Assembly (NCBI GenBank): GCA_965221455.1
Contig: OZ244890.1
Span: 992,001 to 1,056,000, forward strand
DNA: 64,000 nt
From: SMWN01 sp965221455
Lineage (GTDB): Bacteria > Pseudomonadota > Gammaproteobacteria > Eutrophobiales > Eutrophobiaceae
Direction: 5' to 3'
The position numbers and the translations under genes are program-made. Position 1 is the first letter of the stretch. Every line of letters begins with the position of its first letter. The notes below the pieces were generated by a model. It was not told the DNA's origin and ran no database searches. It saw only the letters and a list, made by a program, of their open reading frames with translations. Shown here one piece after another: positions 53,643 through 63,432 of the stretch.

Positions 53643-54176
53643 ATGCGTAAAGTAATGTCAGAGATCGAGCAATATATCGATACAATGCATGCTGAGATAT
53701 GTGCGGCGATACTTGATAATATTTTATCAGAGTTATTGATAATCGGTATTCATACAGGCGGCGTGTGGGTCGCTGAAAGACTACATCAAAAACTGAGACT
53801 GCAGCACCCTATAGGCAAACTCAACATCGCTTTTTATCGCGATGATTTCAGTCGCATGGGTATACATCCGCAGGTCTCCCCTTCAAAACTACCTTTTGAT
53901 GTTGAAAATAAACACCTGTTGCTGGTGGATGACGTACTACATACGGGCAGGACAATACGTGCAGCTCTGAACGAAATATTCGATTATGGTCGACCTGCAA
54001 GTGTCCGACTCGCTGTTTTGATCGACCGTGGAGCACATGAACTCCCTATACAAGCAGATTTTGTTGGTCAACGATTGCTTCTAAAGCCGGGAGAAAATGT
54101 TAAACTCTGCGCCGTAAAACATCTGGATGGCGATCTATCTGGAGATCTAGCTCTGGAAATAACCGGAACGGAATGA
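53643..54176 (+). CDS. pyrR: Bifunctional PyrR-type uracil phosphoribosyltransferase/regulator
   Basis: 177 residues. The PRPP-binding loop is LLVDDVLHTGRTIRAALNEI, with IGIHTGGVWVAERL at the start of the catalytic domain and VRLAVLIDRGAHELPIQADF later. PyrR binds uridine nucleotides and, in many bacteria, regulates pyr genes; an RNA-binding role is not shown here. It overlaps pyrB by 4 bases (ATGA). Confidence 0.95.
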   Translation: MRKVMSEIEQYIDTMHAEICAAILDNILSELLIIGIHTGGVWVAERLHQKLRLQHPIGKLNIAFYRDDFSRMGIHPQVSPSKLPFDVENKHLLLVDDVLHTGRTIRAALNEIFDYGRPASVRLAVLIDRGAHELPIQADFVGQRLLLKPGENVKLCAVKHLDGDLSGDLALEITGTE

Positions 54177-55156
54177 CAGGAAATAACATTCAAATCGACT
54201 CTCAAGGTCGACTTAAACATTTTCTTACCATTGAAGGTATTAGCCGTTCCCTGATTCTTGAAATTCTTGATTACGCTGAATCATTTATAACTGTCGGGGA
54301 ACGCGCTGTAAAAAAAGTTCCTTTACTACGCGGCAAAACCATCGCCAATTTATTCTTCGAACCAAGCACACGAACACGAACAACATTTGAACTGGCTGCA
54401 AAAAGGCTTTCCGCTGACGTACTAAGTCTGAACATTCTCGGTTCCGCAACCAAAAAAGGGGAAACTCTTGCTGACACGTTACAAACTCTGCAAGCCATGC
54501 ATTGTGATATATTCATTATTCGTCATGCAAGCAGTGGGGCGGCGCACTTTATTGCCTCTCAAGTAGCTCCCCGAACACGTGTAATTAACGGAGGTGACGG
54601 TTGTCACTCTCACCCAACCCAGGCAATGCTGGACATGTTTACCATCCGCAAATATAAACCTGATTTTACCAGGATTAAGGTTGCCATTATCGGTGATGTA
54701 CTGCATTCAAGAGTCGCACGTTCAGAGATTCATATCTTAAGCACACTTGGTGTCCCGGAAATCAGGGTCATTGGCCCAAAGACTCTAATACCTGATAATA
54801 TTTCCAGTCTTGGCGTGCATGCCTATTATGATATACATGAAGGTCTGCAAGATGTTGATGTTGTCATGATACTTCGCTTACAAAGAGAACGCATGCGTAG
54901 TGCTCTACTACCGAGTGAACATGAATACTTCAAGCGCTACGGGCTGGATGATAAGAAACTGGCTCTCGCCGATAGGAATGCCATTGTCATGCACCCTGGT
55001 CCGATTAACAGAGGTGTCGAAATTGATTCAAGCGTTGCTGACAGTGATCGCTCAGTCATATTACAACAAGTTAGTCATGGAATTGCCGTACGCATGGCGA
55101 TCATGGCCATGACAATGGATAGTCAAGTCACGGTCCCTCGATCAGATGAGACTTAG
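54173..55156 (+). CDS. pyrB: Aspartate carbamoyltransferase catalytic subunit
   Basis: 327 residues. Carbamoyl-phosphate motif FFEPSTRTRTTFELAAKRL, then KKGETLADTLQTL, HPTQAMLDMFTI and MHPGPINRGVEI near the end. It forms carbamoylaspartate. It pairs with the inactive dihydroorotase-like protein encoded 4 bases downstream, as in Pseudomonas-type enzymes. Confidence 0.97.
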   Translation: MTGNNIQIDSQGRLKHFLTIEGISRSLILEILDYAESFITVGERAVKKVPLLRGKTIANLFFEPSTRTRTTFELAAKRLSADVLSLNILGSATKKGETLADTLQTLQAMHCDIFIIRHASSGAAHFIASQVAPRTRVINGGDGCHSHPTQAMLDMFTIRKYKPDFTRIKVAIIGDVLHSRVARSEIHILSTLGVPEIRVIGPKTLIPDNISSLGVHAYYDIHEGLQDVDVVMILRLQRERMRSALLPSEHEYFKRYGLDDKKLALADRNAIVMHPGPINRGVEIDSSVADSDRSVILQQVSHGIAVRMAIMAMTMDSQVTVPRSDET

Positions 55157-55160
55157 GTAA

Positions 55161-56435
55161 GTGCGCCTGAAAATATCCAATGGTCGCATTATTGACCCGG
55201 CAAATAATATTGATCAAACGGGAAGTTTGTTTATTGATAAAGGTAAAATTTTAGCCATCGGTCAATCGCCCGCAGGCTTCGAACCACAAAAGGAAATTAA
55301 TGCCAGTAATAGAATTATCTTTCCGGGACTAATCGATCTTTGCGCACGTCTTCGCGAACCCGGAATGGAAAATAAAGCAACTATTGCTTCGGAAACTGCC
55401 GCCGCCGCTGCTTCAGGGATAACCTCTATCTGTTGCCCTCCAGACACCACTCCTGTCATAGATACGCCTGCAGTTGCAGAATTAATTTTTCAGCGTGCAT
55501 TAAAAAATCAACAATCGAAAGTTTATCCTCTGGGTGCGCTTACACATGGATTAAAAGGCGAAACTCTCGCAGAAATGGATTCGTTGAAAAGTGCCGGATG
55601 TATCGGTGTAAGTAATGCTTATGCACCAATTGTTGATACCGAAATACTGAGACGAGCACTGGAATATGCTGTAACTTGTAAAATTACAGTACATCTATAT
55701 TGCGAAGATTATTATTTGGGAAGTAGAGGTATCGTTCACGAAGGCTCTGTAAGTACAAGACTCGGCCTCCCTGCTATTCCCGAGACAGCAGAGACTATTG
55801 CAGTCAGTCGCGCTTTGTTGCTGGTCGAACAAACAGGTGCACGAGTACATTTTTGCAGAATTTCAGCATCCCGAAGTATTGAGTTACTTGCAGAAGGCAA
55901 AGCACGCGGTCTTGATATAACCGCCGATGTTGGCATCGCTCATCTGCACCTAACGGATATGGATATAAGCTCATTCAATACAGATTGCTACGTCTTGCCC
56001 CCGTTCAGAAATCAACGAGACAAAGAGGCACTACGCGCAGCTGTTAAAAGTGGAATTATCAACGCTATTTGTTCCGATCATCAACCTCATGAAGCAGACG
56101 CAAAATCCACGCCCTTTGGTATGGCCGAACCAGGTGCATCAACCATAGAATTACTGCTGCCACTAACCTTACAACTAGTTAGAGATAAATGCCTCACGCT
56201 TCAACAAGCAGTCGCAGCCTTGACTTCAGCTCCGGCGGACATTGCAAACATCAATGCAGGCAACCTATCTATCGGCTCACAGGCCGACATTTGTATAGTT
56301 GATCCCGAAACATCATGGCTGGTAGAAAAAGAATCACTTCTAAGCTCTGGTAAAAATATACCGTTCACCTCGTGGGAGATGACAGGCAAAGTAACGCATA
56401 CTGTTATTGATGGAAAAATCATTTATCAGCACTGA
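55161..56435 (+). CDS. Inactive dihydroorotase-like subunit of aspartate transcarbamoylase
   Basis: 424 residues from GTG 55161. The amidohydrolase fold is clear (FPGLIDLCARLREPGMENKA, CSDHQPHEADAKSTPFGMAE, ASTIELLLPLTLQLV). The metal site H-x-H, which should read D-x-H-x-H near residue 58, is replaced by LCARLREP, so catalysis is not expected. In Pseudomonas a similar protein (PyrC') holds the PyrB trimers together. A separate active dihydroorotase must be encoded elsewhere. Confidence 0.88.
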   Translation: MRLKISNGRIIDPANNIDQTGSLFIDKGKILAIGQSPAGFEPQKEINASNRIIFPGLIDLCARLREPGMENKATIASETAAAAASGITSICCPPDTTPVIDTPAVAELIFQRALKNQQSKVYPLGALTHGLKGETLAEMDSLKSAGCIGVSNAYAPIVDTEILRRALEYAVTCKITVHLYCEDYYLGSRGIVHEGSVSTRLGLPAIPETAETIAVSRALLLVEQTGARVHFCRISASRSIELLAEGKARGLDITADVGIAHLHLTDMDISSFNTDCYVLPPFRNQRDKEALRAAVKSGIINAICSDHQPHEADAKSTPFGMAEPGASTIELLLPLTLQLVRDKCLTLQQAVAALTSAPADIANINAGNLSIGSQADICIVDPETSWLVEKESLLSSGKNIPFTSWEMTGKVTHTVIDGKIIYQH

Positions 56436-56458
56436 CATTTTACCGGGAAAATAACAGA

Positions 56459-57343
56459 GTGAAACATCCTGAATCACGTAATACCTTACATGTGGAACAA
56501 GCTGAACTCCTCATTCACGAGGCGTATGCAGGTGATCAGTATCATATGCGCTTATACGCTCCACTGACCGCATCACTTGCCAAACCTGGTAATTTTATTC
56601 ATCTACAATGCGATAGTGAACTACCCATGCGACGACCCATGTCTATCATGCGTACCAATAAAAACCTGGGTTGGATAGAACTGCTTTACAAGACATGCGG
56701 CCATGGTACTGAGCGATTGGCTAAACGTACTGTAGGAGAGATTGTCGATCTGATTGGCCCAATAGGCGTGTCATTCAAACTGGATCGATACGTAAAATAT
56801 CCTCTATTAATCAGCGGAGGTGTTGGTATACCTCCCATGATTTTTCTTGTGGAACATATGATAAAATCGACTAAAACTATCGAACCGTTTGTTATTATGG
56901 GTTCGGAAGTGCCCTTTCCATTTAATATCAGACCATCACGAATTATGCTTGATGGAATACCTGAGGGCGTCATTGCATCAATGTCTTTGCTGGAAGACTG
57001 GGGAGTTCCGAACCGATTAACAAGCCTACAGAACTATAGCGGTTGTTATGATGGCTATGTCACTGATCTTGCCAATCACTGGCTTGACTCTCTTGATCAG
57101 GAAATGATCAAACAAGTCGAAATATTCAGCTGTGGCCCGACACCAATGCTCAGAGCTGTAAGTGAAATAGCTCGCAAATATGGTTTAGCATGCCAGATAT
57201 CACTTGAAGAATATATGGCATGTGCCGTTGGTGGCTGTGCGGGATGCACCGTGCCAGTCGAAACAAATCTAGGCCCAACGATGAAACGTGTCTGCGTCGA
57301 CGGCCCCGTGTTTGAAGCGGCATCAATTTTCCCGCCTATATGA
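56459..57343 (+). CDS. pyrK: Dihydroorotate dehydrogenase electron-transfer subunit
   Basis: 294 residues from GTG 56459. FAD motif PMRRPMSIMRTNKNLGWIEL (RRP-M-S), GNFIHLQC, YPLLISGGVGIPPMIFLVEH (NAD) and a C-terminal 2Fe-2S cluster in CAVGGCAGCTVPV with a fourth cysteine in RVCVDGPVFEAASI. It passes electrons from dihydroorotate via a class 1B dehydrogenase to NAD. No pyrD is adjacent. Confidence 0.88.
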   Translation: MKHPESRNTLHVEQAELLIHEAYAGDQYHMRLYAPLTASLAKPGNFIHLQCDSELPMRRPMSIMRTNKNLGWIELLYKTCGHGTERLAKRTVGEIVDLIGPIGVSFKLDRYVKYPLLISGGVGIPPMIFLVEHMIKSTKTIEPFVIMGSEVPFPFNIRPSRIMLDGIPEGVIASMSLLEDWGVPNRLTSLQNYSGCYDGYVTDLANHWLDSLDQEMIKQVEIFSCGPTPMLRAVSEIARKYGLACQISLEEYMACAVGGCAGCTVPVETNLGPTMKRVCVDGPVFEAASIFPPI

Positions 57344-57599
57344 ATACCTCCCTTGGTATCTCAAATAGATCCAAACGCAGATGATCACATAACTGGAATT
57401 CGGAGCGACGAAGGCGCCATGGATCAGCACGGCAAAAGGGACAAAGAAATATCTCGTGAAATTGGTTCGACTACAGCATCAGTCACCATCATAATCTTTA
57501 TTACCTGTAAATAACCTGAAACTACTTGCAAGCAAACCTTATAGACTGGGCCAGACTGATTTTTACCCGAAGGTCTGTACTCGTCCCGAAACAGGATGC

Positions 57600-58655
57600 T
57601 CAGCCGAAATTAATCTTGGCTTCGAGATTAGTCCGTGAGTCTGCATTACTCAGTGCCTCTTCAAGATCGATAAAGTCGTCCTTGTAAAGTTTATGAAGCG
57701 CCGCATCAAATGTCTGCATGCCCTTTTGTCCACTTTCTTCCATCGCAACTTTTATCTCATCCAAATCACCACGTAGAATCAAATCGGCTATATGCGGTGT
57801 ATTCACTAAAATTTCAATGGCCGCAACACGCATGCCATCAACACCCTTGACTAACCTTTGTGAAACAACAGAGCGTATATTCAGGGACAAGTCCATAAAC
57901 AATTGCTGATGTGCCTCTTGAGGAAACATATTGATAACGCGCTCCATCGCCTGATTAGCATTATTCGCATGTAATGTTGACACTGCCAAATGTCCCGTAT
58001 TGGACAACTCTAAAGCGGCTTCCATGGTCTCACGATCACGAATCTCACCAATCAAAATAACATCAGGCGCCTCACGCAATGAGGCTTTGAGAGCATTTGC
58101 ATAGGATTTGGTATCGACACCGACTTCACGTTGATTCAGGATCGATTTAATATTGGGATGACTGAACTCGACAGGATCTTCAATGGTTAATATATGCCCT
58201 GCCAAATTTTGGTTACGATAATTAATCATTGCAGCAAGTGTGGTTGACTTACCAGAACCAGTCCCGCCAACCATAAGGAGTAACCCCCTTTTGCTCAATA
58301 TCATCTCTTTCAGTACTTCCGGGAGTCCCAGTTCCTCGACTGTGGGGATCCTGGACGGTATAAGACGAAACACCATGGCAACTTCGCCCCTTTGACGAAA
58401 AACATTGACACGAAACCTCGAACCATCCGCAAGCGCGATCGCAAAGTCGCATTCCATAGTATCCTCAAAGATACTCTTCTGCCTCTCATTCATGATGTTG
58501 TAAGCAGCTGCTTTGCAGATATCACCGGTTAGAATTGTCTTACCTACCGGGGTTGGTACGCCTTCTAACTTAACCTTTACCTCGGAACCTGTAGTAATAA
58601 ACAGATCCGAGGCGTTTTTTTCGATCATTAATTTTAGATAAGGAGTGATATCCAT
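57600..58655 (-). CDS. PilT/PilU-family twitching ATPase, third paralogue
   Basis: 351 residues. Walker A is MVGGTGSGKSTTLAAMINYR; the Asp box is ILTIEDPVEFSHP; Walker B is DVILIGEIRDRETMEAALEL; the His box is LHANNANQAMERVINMFPQE. It is closest to the PilU-like gene upstream (shared VGGTGSGKST and LHANSANQ-type boxes), so it is probably a further retraction ATPase for type IV pili. Distance to the upstream gene is 76 bases. Confidence 0.88.
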   Translation of the reverse strand: MDITPYLKLMIEKNASDLFITTGSEVKVKLEGVPTPVGKTILTGDICKAAAYNIMNERQKSIFEDTMECDFAIALADGSRFRVNVFRQRGEVAMVFRLIPSRIPTVEELGLPEVLKEMILSKRGLLLMVGGTGSGKSTTLAAMINYRNQNLAGHILTIEDPVEFSHPNIKSILNQREVGVDTKSYANALKASLREAPDVILIGEIRDRETMEAALELSNTGHLAVSTLHANNANQAMERVINMFPQEAHQQLFMDLSLNIRSVVSQRLVKGVDGMRVAAIEILVNTPHIADLILRGDLDEIKVAMEESGQKGMQTFDAALHKLYKDDFIDLEEALSNADSRTNLEAKINFG

Positions 58656-58731
58656 ATTGAGTACTATCCTCGATTTTGGAAATTATCGCCTAAATTAAAA
58701 AATGCACGGAGTCATACACCGGCTACACCAC

Positions 58732-59892
58732 TCAATACATTCCGCCTGACTCTTCTTCTTCTTCCAAACTCAGATGATCCAGGCTATCTTCTTCAGCAGC
58801 CTTGGCATCCTTACCCTCCAGTTTGATTTTCAAACGCAATTCATTCATCGAATCTGCATTACGTAGCGCATCTTCCAGCGACACCCGGTCCGCTTCATAC
58901 AGATCGAACAATGCCTGATCGAATGTAATCATGCCCAGTTCTCTCGACTTGGACATAATCGACTTAATATCATGGACCTCACCTTTCAGGATCAAATCAG
59001 AAATAAGTGGCGAATTTAGCAATATTTCGATAGCCGCAGCACGGCCTGTACCATCCACCGTCTTCAGCAGTCTCTGGGCAATCACCGCCTTCAGGTTCAG
59101 CGATAGATCCATCAGCAATTGTTGACGTCGTTCTTCCGGGAAAAAGTTAATAATTCTGTCCAGGGCCTGGTTTGCACTGTTGGCATGTAAAGTCGCCATG
59201 GCCAGATGCCCCGTCTCGGCAAAGGCGATACCGAATTCCATCGTTTCCCTGTCCCGGACTTCGCCCAGTAAAATAACATCAGGCGCCTGACGCAACGTAT
59301 TCTTTAGGGCAATTTCCCAATCATCGGTGTCCATCCCCACTTCACGTTGCATGATGATACAACTCTTGTGTGGATGTACATATTCGATAGGATCTTCAAT
59401 GGTAATGATGTGACCGAAAGAATTCCGATTTCTATAGTCAAGCATGGCTGCCAACGAAGTTGACTTACCAGAACCCGTTCCGCCCACCATGATCACCAAA
59501 CCGCGTTTGGTCATGACAACATCTTTCAAAACTTCCGGCAACTTTAGTTTATCAATGTCAGGCACCTCGGTTTCAATGGTACGCATAACCAAACCACAAA
59601 AACTCTGCTGTACAAATGCATTTGCCCTAAACCGACCTACACCCACAGGCATCACGGCAAAATTACACTCCTTTGTCGCTTCAAACTCCTTTAGCTGCTT
59701 GTCATTCATGACGGCGTAGCATAGCGCTTCGGTATTTTCCGGTGTCAACTCCGTCTTTGATACTGGCGTGACCTTGCCATGTATCTTGATGGCTGGAGGA
59801 AATCCCACTGTGATAAATAAATCGGAACCCTCTTTCTCAACCATTAACTTGAGAATGTCGCGCATGAATTTTATCGCTTGTTCTCTTTCCAC
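58732..59892 (-). CDS. pilU: Type IV pilus retraction ATPase PilU
   Basis: 386 residues. Walker A VGGTGSGKSTSLAAMLDYRN, Asp box HIITIEDPIEYVHPHKSCII, Walker B DVILLGEVRDRETMEFGIAF, His box LHANSANQALDRIINFFPEE. A long acidic C-terminal tail (AEEDSLDHLSLEEEEESG) is typical of PilU. It acts with PilT to depolymerise pilin. Second of three tandem genes. Confidence 0.94.
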   Translation of the reverse strand: MEREQAIKFMRDILKLMVEKEGSDLFITVGFPPAIKIHGKVTPVSKTELTPENTEALCYAVMNDKQLKEFEATKECNFAVMPVGVGRFRANAFVQQSFCGLVMRTIETEVPDIDKLKLPEVLKDVVMTKRGLVIMVGGTGSGKSTSLAAMLDYRNRNSFGHIITIEDPIEYVHPHKSCIIMQREVGMDTDDWEIALKNTLRQAPDVILLGEVRDRETMEFGIAFAETGHLAMATLHANSANQALDRIINFFPEERRQQLLMDLSLNLKAVIAQRLLKTVDGTGRAAAIEILLNSPLISDLILKGEVHDIKSIMSKSRELGMITFDQALFDLYEADRVSLEDALRNADSMNELRLKIKLEGKDAKAAEEDSLDHLSLEEEEESGGMY

Positions 59893-59930
59893 GAGTTCCT
59901 CCTTACTGTTTGACTGTCAGTAAAACCGAA

Positions 59931-60974
59931 TCAGCCCGTAATGCTGTCTTTGTTCGCAGCCTTGGACCTGGCTTCCTCTTTAGTCACCACACCCTTCTTG
60001 ACCAACACGTTCAGATCCTGATCCAGCGTTTTCATCCCGAATGCCTGACCTGTCTGAATTGCCGAATACATCTGTGCAATTTTATTTTCACGAATGAGAT
60101 TACGAATAGCGGGGGTACCAACCATGATCTCATGAGCAGCGACACGCCCACCTCCTTTTTTCTTGAGCAATGTCTGTGAAATAACCGCCTTTAGTGATTC
60201 AGACAGCATGGCACGTATCATGTCTTTCTCTTCAGCCGGAAAAACATCCACAACACGGTCAATCGTCTTGGCAGCAGAACTGGTATGCAAGGTGCCAAAT
60301 ACCAGGTGACCCGTTTCAGCAGCAGACAAAGCCAGGCGTATGGTTTCCAAATCGCGCATTTCGCCTACAAGAATAACATCAGGATCTTCACGCAAGGCGG
60401 AGCGCAAGGCTTCATTAAAGCCCATGGTATCCCGGTGCACCTCACGCTGATTGATCAAACACCTTTTTGTGATATGCACGAATTCAATGGGATCTTCAAC
60501 GGTTAGAATATGACCATATTCATTTTCATTTTTGTGATTAACCATGGCTGCCAATGTTGTCGACTTGCCGGACCCTGTCGGTCCTGTCACCAACACCACA
60601 CCACGAGGGGTATCTGCCAAATCTTCAAAAATCTTTGGTGCGCCCAATTTTTCCAGCGACAAAATCTCGGATGGAATTGTCCGAAATACGGCACCGGCAC
60701 CGCGATTCTGGTTAAAGGCGTTAACACGAAATCGTGCAAGACCAGGAATTTCGAAAGAGAAATCGCATTCCCAAAATTCTTCATAATCCTTACGCTGCTT
60801 ATCGTTCATGATGTCGTAGACCATGTCATGCACTTCAGTGTGATCAAGAACCGGAACGTTAATCTTCCTCATGTCACCATCCACACGAATCATGGGAGGC
60901 ACCCCGGCGGATAAATGCAAGTCAGAAGAGCCGTTTTTAGCGCCGAATGCGAGAAGTTCACCAATATCCATCAA
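59931..60974 (-). CDS. pilT: Type IV pilus retraction ATPase PilT
   Basis: 347 residues. Walker A VTGPTGSGKSTTLAAMVNH, Asp box ILTVEDPIEFVHITKRCLIN, Walker B DVILVGEMRDLETIRLALSA, His box GTLHTSSAAKTIDRVVDVFP; the C-terminal region has AIRNLIRENKIAQMYSAIQT, as in PilT (AIRNLIRE motif). It powers retraction and twitching motility. First gene of the pilT-pilU-pilU2 series, 220 bases divergent from yggS. Confidence 0.97.
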   Translation of the reverse strand: MMDIGELLAFGAKNGSSDLHLSAGVPPMIRVDGDMRKINVPVLDHTEVHDMVYDIMNDKQRKDYEEFWECDFSFEIPGLARFRVNAFNQNRGAGAVFRTIPSEILSLEKLGAPKIFEDLADTPRGVVLVTGPTGSGKSTTLAAMVNHKNENEYGHILTVEDPIEFVHITKRCLINQREVHRDTMGFNEALRSALREDPDVILVGEMRDLETIRLALSAAETGHLVFGTLHTSSAAKTIDRVVDVFPAEEKDMIRAMLSESLKAVISQTLLKKKGGGRVAAHEIMVGTPAIRNLIRENKIAQMYSAIQTGQAFGMKTLDQDLNVLVKKGVVTKEEARSKAANKDSITG

Positions 60975-61194
60975 GATCCTCCGAACAGGAAAGTAGTTAC
61001 AATATTAATTAAAATTCCGGTCTTATACACACTGCGGCAGTGTCCATTGCTTCAGCCCAAAAGCCCGAAGCAACCATTGTATAGAAATATTACTGGCTCC
61101 AACATATTTTTAATCAATAAAAACATGTTTTATTATCATGATACGCTGGAGTGTAATGCTACTTCCTTTTTAAAGTACAAACCACTGTTATCTA

Positions 61195-61932
61195 ATGAAA
61201 AGTACCCACAAAGATACTGGGAAAAACGCTTTAGTCAGCACTGAAAGTGAAATATCTGCAGCACTTGCGCAAATCGGACAGAGAATTTCCGCTGCTGAAC
61301 AACGATTCAATCGTGACCCTGGTTCAGTGCAGCTGCTGGCCGTCAGTAAAACCAGACCAGTAACTGATATACAGACCGCTGTAAATCTGGGACAAAATTA
61401 TTTTGCCGAAAACTATTTGCAAGAAGCAATGGCAAAAATTAAATTTATACAGAAAACCCGGCTTGAGTGGCATTTTATCGGCGCAATACAATCAAATAAA
61501 ATCCGTAATATCGCAAAATATTTTCAATGGGTACATTCAATAGATAAGGTCAAGGAGGCGAGAAAATTAAGTGAACTGCGACCTGATCACCTACCTGCTG
61601 TAAATGTTTGTCTGCAAATCAACATCAGTGGCGAAACAGGCAAGTCTGGCATTAAACCCCTTGAGTTAAAACAACTTGCTGAAGATTGTGCCTGCTTGCC
61701 GAATATTCGTTTAAGAGGGTTGATGGCAATGCCTGCACAAAAGGTGAACTTTGACAAACAACGTATCCCCTTCAGAAAATTGAGTCAACTGTTTGCTGAA
61801 CTTCAGACTCAATATCCCGAATTGGATACCTTATCCATGGGCACTTCGATAGATTTGGAAGCAGCTATCGCCGAGGGCGCAACGATGGTACGTGTTGGAA
61901 CGGCCATATTCGGCGCACGAAACTATTTGTAA
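61195..61932 (+). CDS. PLP homeostasis protein YggS
   Basis: 245 residues. Alanine-racemase-like fold; the PLP-binding lysine is in LLAVSKTRPVTDIQTAVNLG, then FAENYLQEAMAKI, WHFIGAIQSNKIRNIAKYFQ and the end segment SMGTSIDLEAAIAEGATMVR with VGTAIFGARNY. It manages pyridoxal phosphate. Start of the yggS-proC-yggT operon. Confidence 0.96.
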   Translation: MKSTHKDTGKNALVSTESEISAALAQIGQRISAAEQRFNRDPGSVQLLAVSKTRPVTDIQTAVNLGQNYFAENYLQEAMAKIKFIQKTRLEWHFIGAIQSNKIRNIAKYFQWVHSIDKVKEARKLSELRPDHLPAVNVCLQINISGETGKSGIKPLELKQLAEDCACLPNIRLRGLMAMPAQKVNFDKQRIPFRKLSQLFAELQTQYPELDTLSMGTSIDLEAAIAEGATMVRVGTAIFGARNYL

Positions 61933-62002
61933 TCAGTAATATCAAGTTGATCATAAATTGCTACACTTTTAGCCGGACATCCAGTTAACACGAGCGCATT
62001 AA

Positions 62003-62830
62003 ATGAAAAATTCGAGAATTACTTTTATCGGCTGTGGCAACATGGGTCAGAGTCTTATAGGCGGCTTGATTGCCAATGGTATGCCATTCAATTTAATCAC
62101 CGGAACCGATATCAACGCTGAACAACGTCAGGCAACAGCAGCACGCTACAATGTTAAAGTTATCAAGGATAATCAAAAAGCCATCACAAGCGCGGATGTC
62201 GTGGTGCTCGCGATCAAACCTCAATCCATGCGAGATACCCTGGCACCAATCAAGGCAACATTGTCTCTGGAAAAACCCTTACTCATCTCGATCGCAGCAG
62301 GCATCCAATTATCACATCTTGACGAATGGACCGGTAAGGACATGGCAATCGTACGTGCCATGCCAAATACGCCGGCATTAGTTCAGGCAGGCGCAACCGT
62401 GATTTGCGCCAATCAGCGTGCTAGTGGAAAGCAGCGTGATCTGGCAGAAAAAATTATGCAATCCGTGGGTTTTACCCTGTGGCTGGAGGACGAAACACTC
62501 ATGGATATTGTCACCGCACTCTCAGGCGGCGGGCCTGCCTATTACTTTCTAATCATGGAAGCCATGGAAAAAGCGGCAATCCAACTTGGCTTGTCACAAA
62601 ACCAGGCACGCATACTAACCTTACAAACAGCGTTTGGTGCAGCCAAAATGGCACTGGAGACTTCATACGATGCCAAATCACTAAGGCAACAAGTCACCTC
62701 TCCTGGCGGGACCACGGAGCAGGCGTTGAATGTGTTAATAGACGGCGGTATCGAAGAGTTATTTCGTGAAGCACTCGAAGCGGCACAGACAAGATCCTCT
62801 GAATTGGCTTCATTACCGGGCGACAAATGA
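62003..62830 (+). CDS. proC: Pyrroline-5-carboxylate reductase
   Basis: 275 residues. NADPH loop ITFIGCGNMGQSLIGGL, MPNTPALVQAGATVI and the C-terminal signature VTSPGGTTEQALNVLIDGGI. The last step of proline synthesis. It overlaps yggT by 4 bases. Confidence 0.97.
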   Translation: MKNSRITFIGCGNMGQSLIGGLIANGMPFNLITGTDINAEQRQATAARYNVKVIKDNQKAITSADVVVLAIKPQSMRDTLAPIKATLSLEKPLLISIAAGIQLSHLDEWTGKDMAIVRAMPNTPALVQAGATVICANQRASGKQRDLAEKIMQSVGFTLWLEDETLMDIVTALSGGGPAYYFLIMEAMEKAAIQLGLSQNQARILTLQTAFGAAKMALETSYDAKSLRQQVTSPGGTTEQALNVLIDGGIEELFREALEAAQTRSSELASLPGDK

Positions 62831-63432
62831 TGTCTGGAGGAAATTATCTTGTTAATGCCGGCATCTACCTCATCAATATCCTCTTTGGTCTTTATACACT
62901 CGTCGTAATGCTGCGTTTTTTACTGCAGACCATCCGCGCAGATTTCTACAATCCCATCTGTCAACTTCTGGTCAAGATGACAAACCCCACGCTAAAACCC
63001 TTGCGCAAATGGATCCCCGGTTACTTCGGTGTCGACTGGTCTGCAATCTTGCTCATGTTTACCTTACAATTGGCAGAGGTATGTCTAATCATATTGCTTG
63101 TTAGTGGACAAATTCCGGCAATAATAAGTCTTCCTGTAATCATCATCTCAAGATTACTTGAATTACTTATCCACACATATATCGTTATCATCGTCATACA
63201 AGCTATCATCAGTTGGGTACAGCCTGGCAGCTATTCCCCGTTTACAGTCCTGCTCTATCAAATGAGTGAGCCTTTAGTAAAACCCTTGAGACAGCATATT
63301 CCTGCTGTGGGAGGCATGGATTGGTCAATCTTTCTTGTTTTGATCTTACTGAACCTTGCGCTCATACTTCTTGTCGCGCCCCTACAGGACCTGGGCAGTG
63401 ATCTATCAGGATATCCGCGACAGTTCTTCTAA
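62827..63432 (+). CDS. YggT-family membrane protein
   Basis: 201 residues with two YggT repeats: residues about 10-95 (RADFYNPICQLLVKMTNPTL, KPLRKWIPG) and 105-190 (YSPFTVLLYQMSEPLVKPLR, QHIPAVGGMDWS). Each repeat has paired membrane helices. Function unknown; possibly linked to osmotic or cell-division processes. Last gene of the operon. Confidence 0.93.
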   Translation: MMSGGNYLVNAGIYLINILFGLYTLVVMLRFLLQTIRADFYNPICQLLVKMTNPTLKPLRKWIPGYFGVDWSAILLMFTLQLAEVCLIILLVSGQIPAIISLPVIIISRLLELLIHTYIVIIVIQAIISWVQPGSYSPFTVLLYQMSEPLVKPLRQHIPAVGGMDWSIFLVLILLNLALILLVAPLQDLGSDLSGYPRQFF

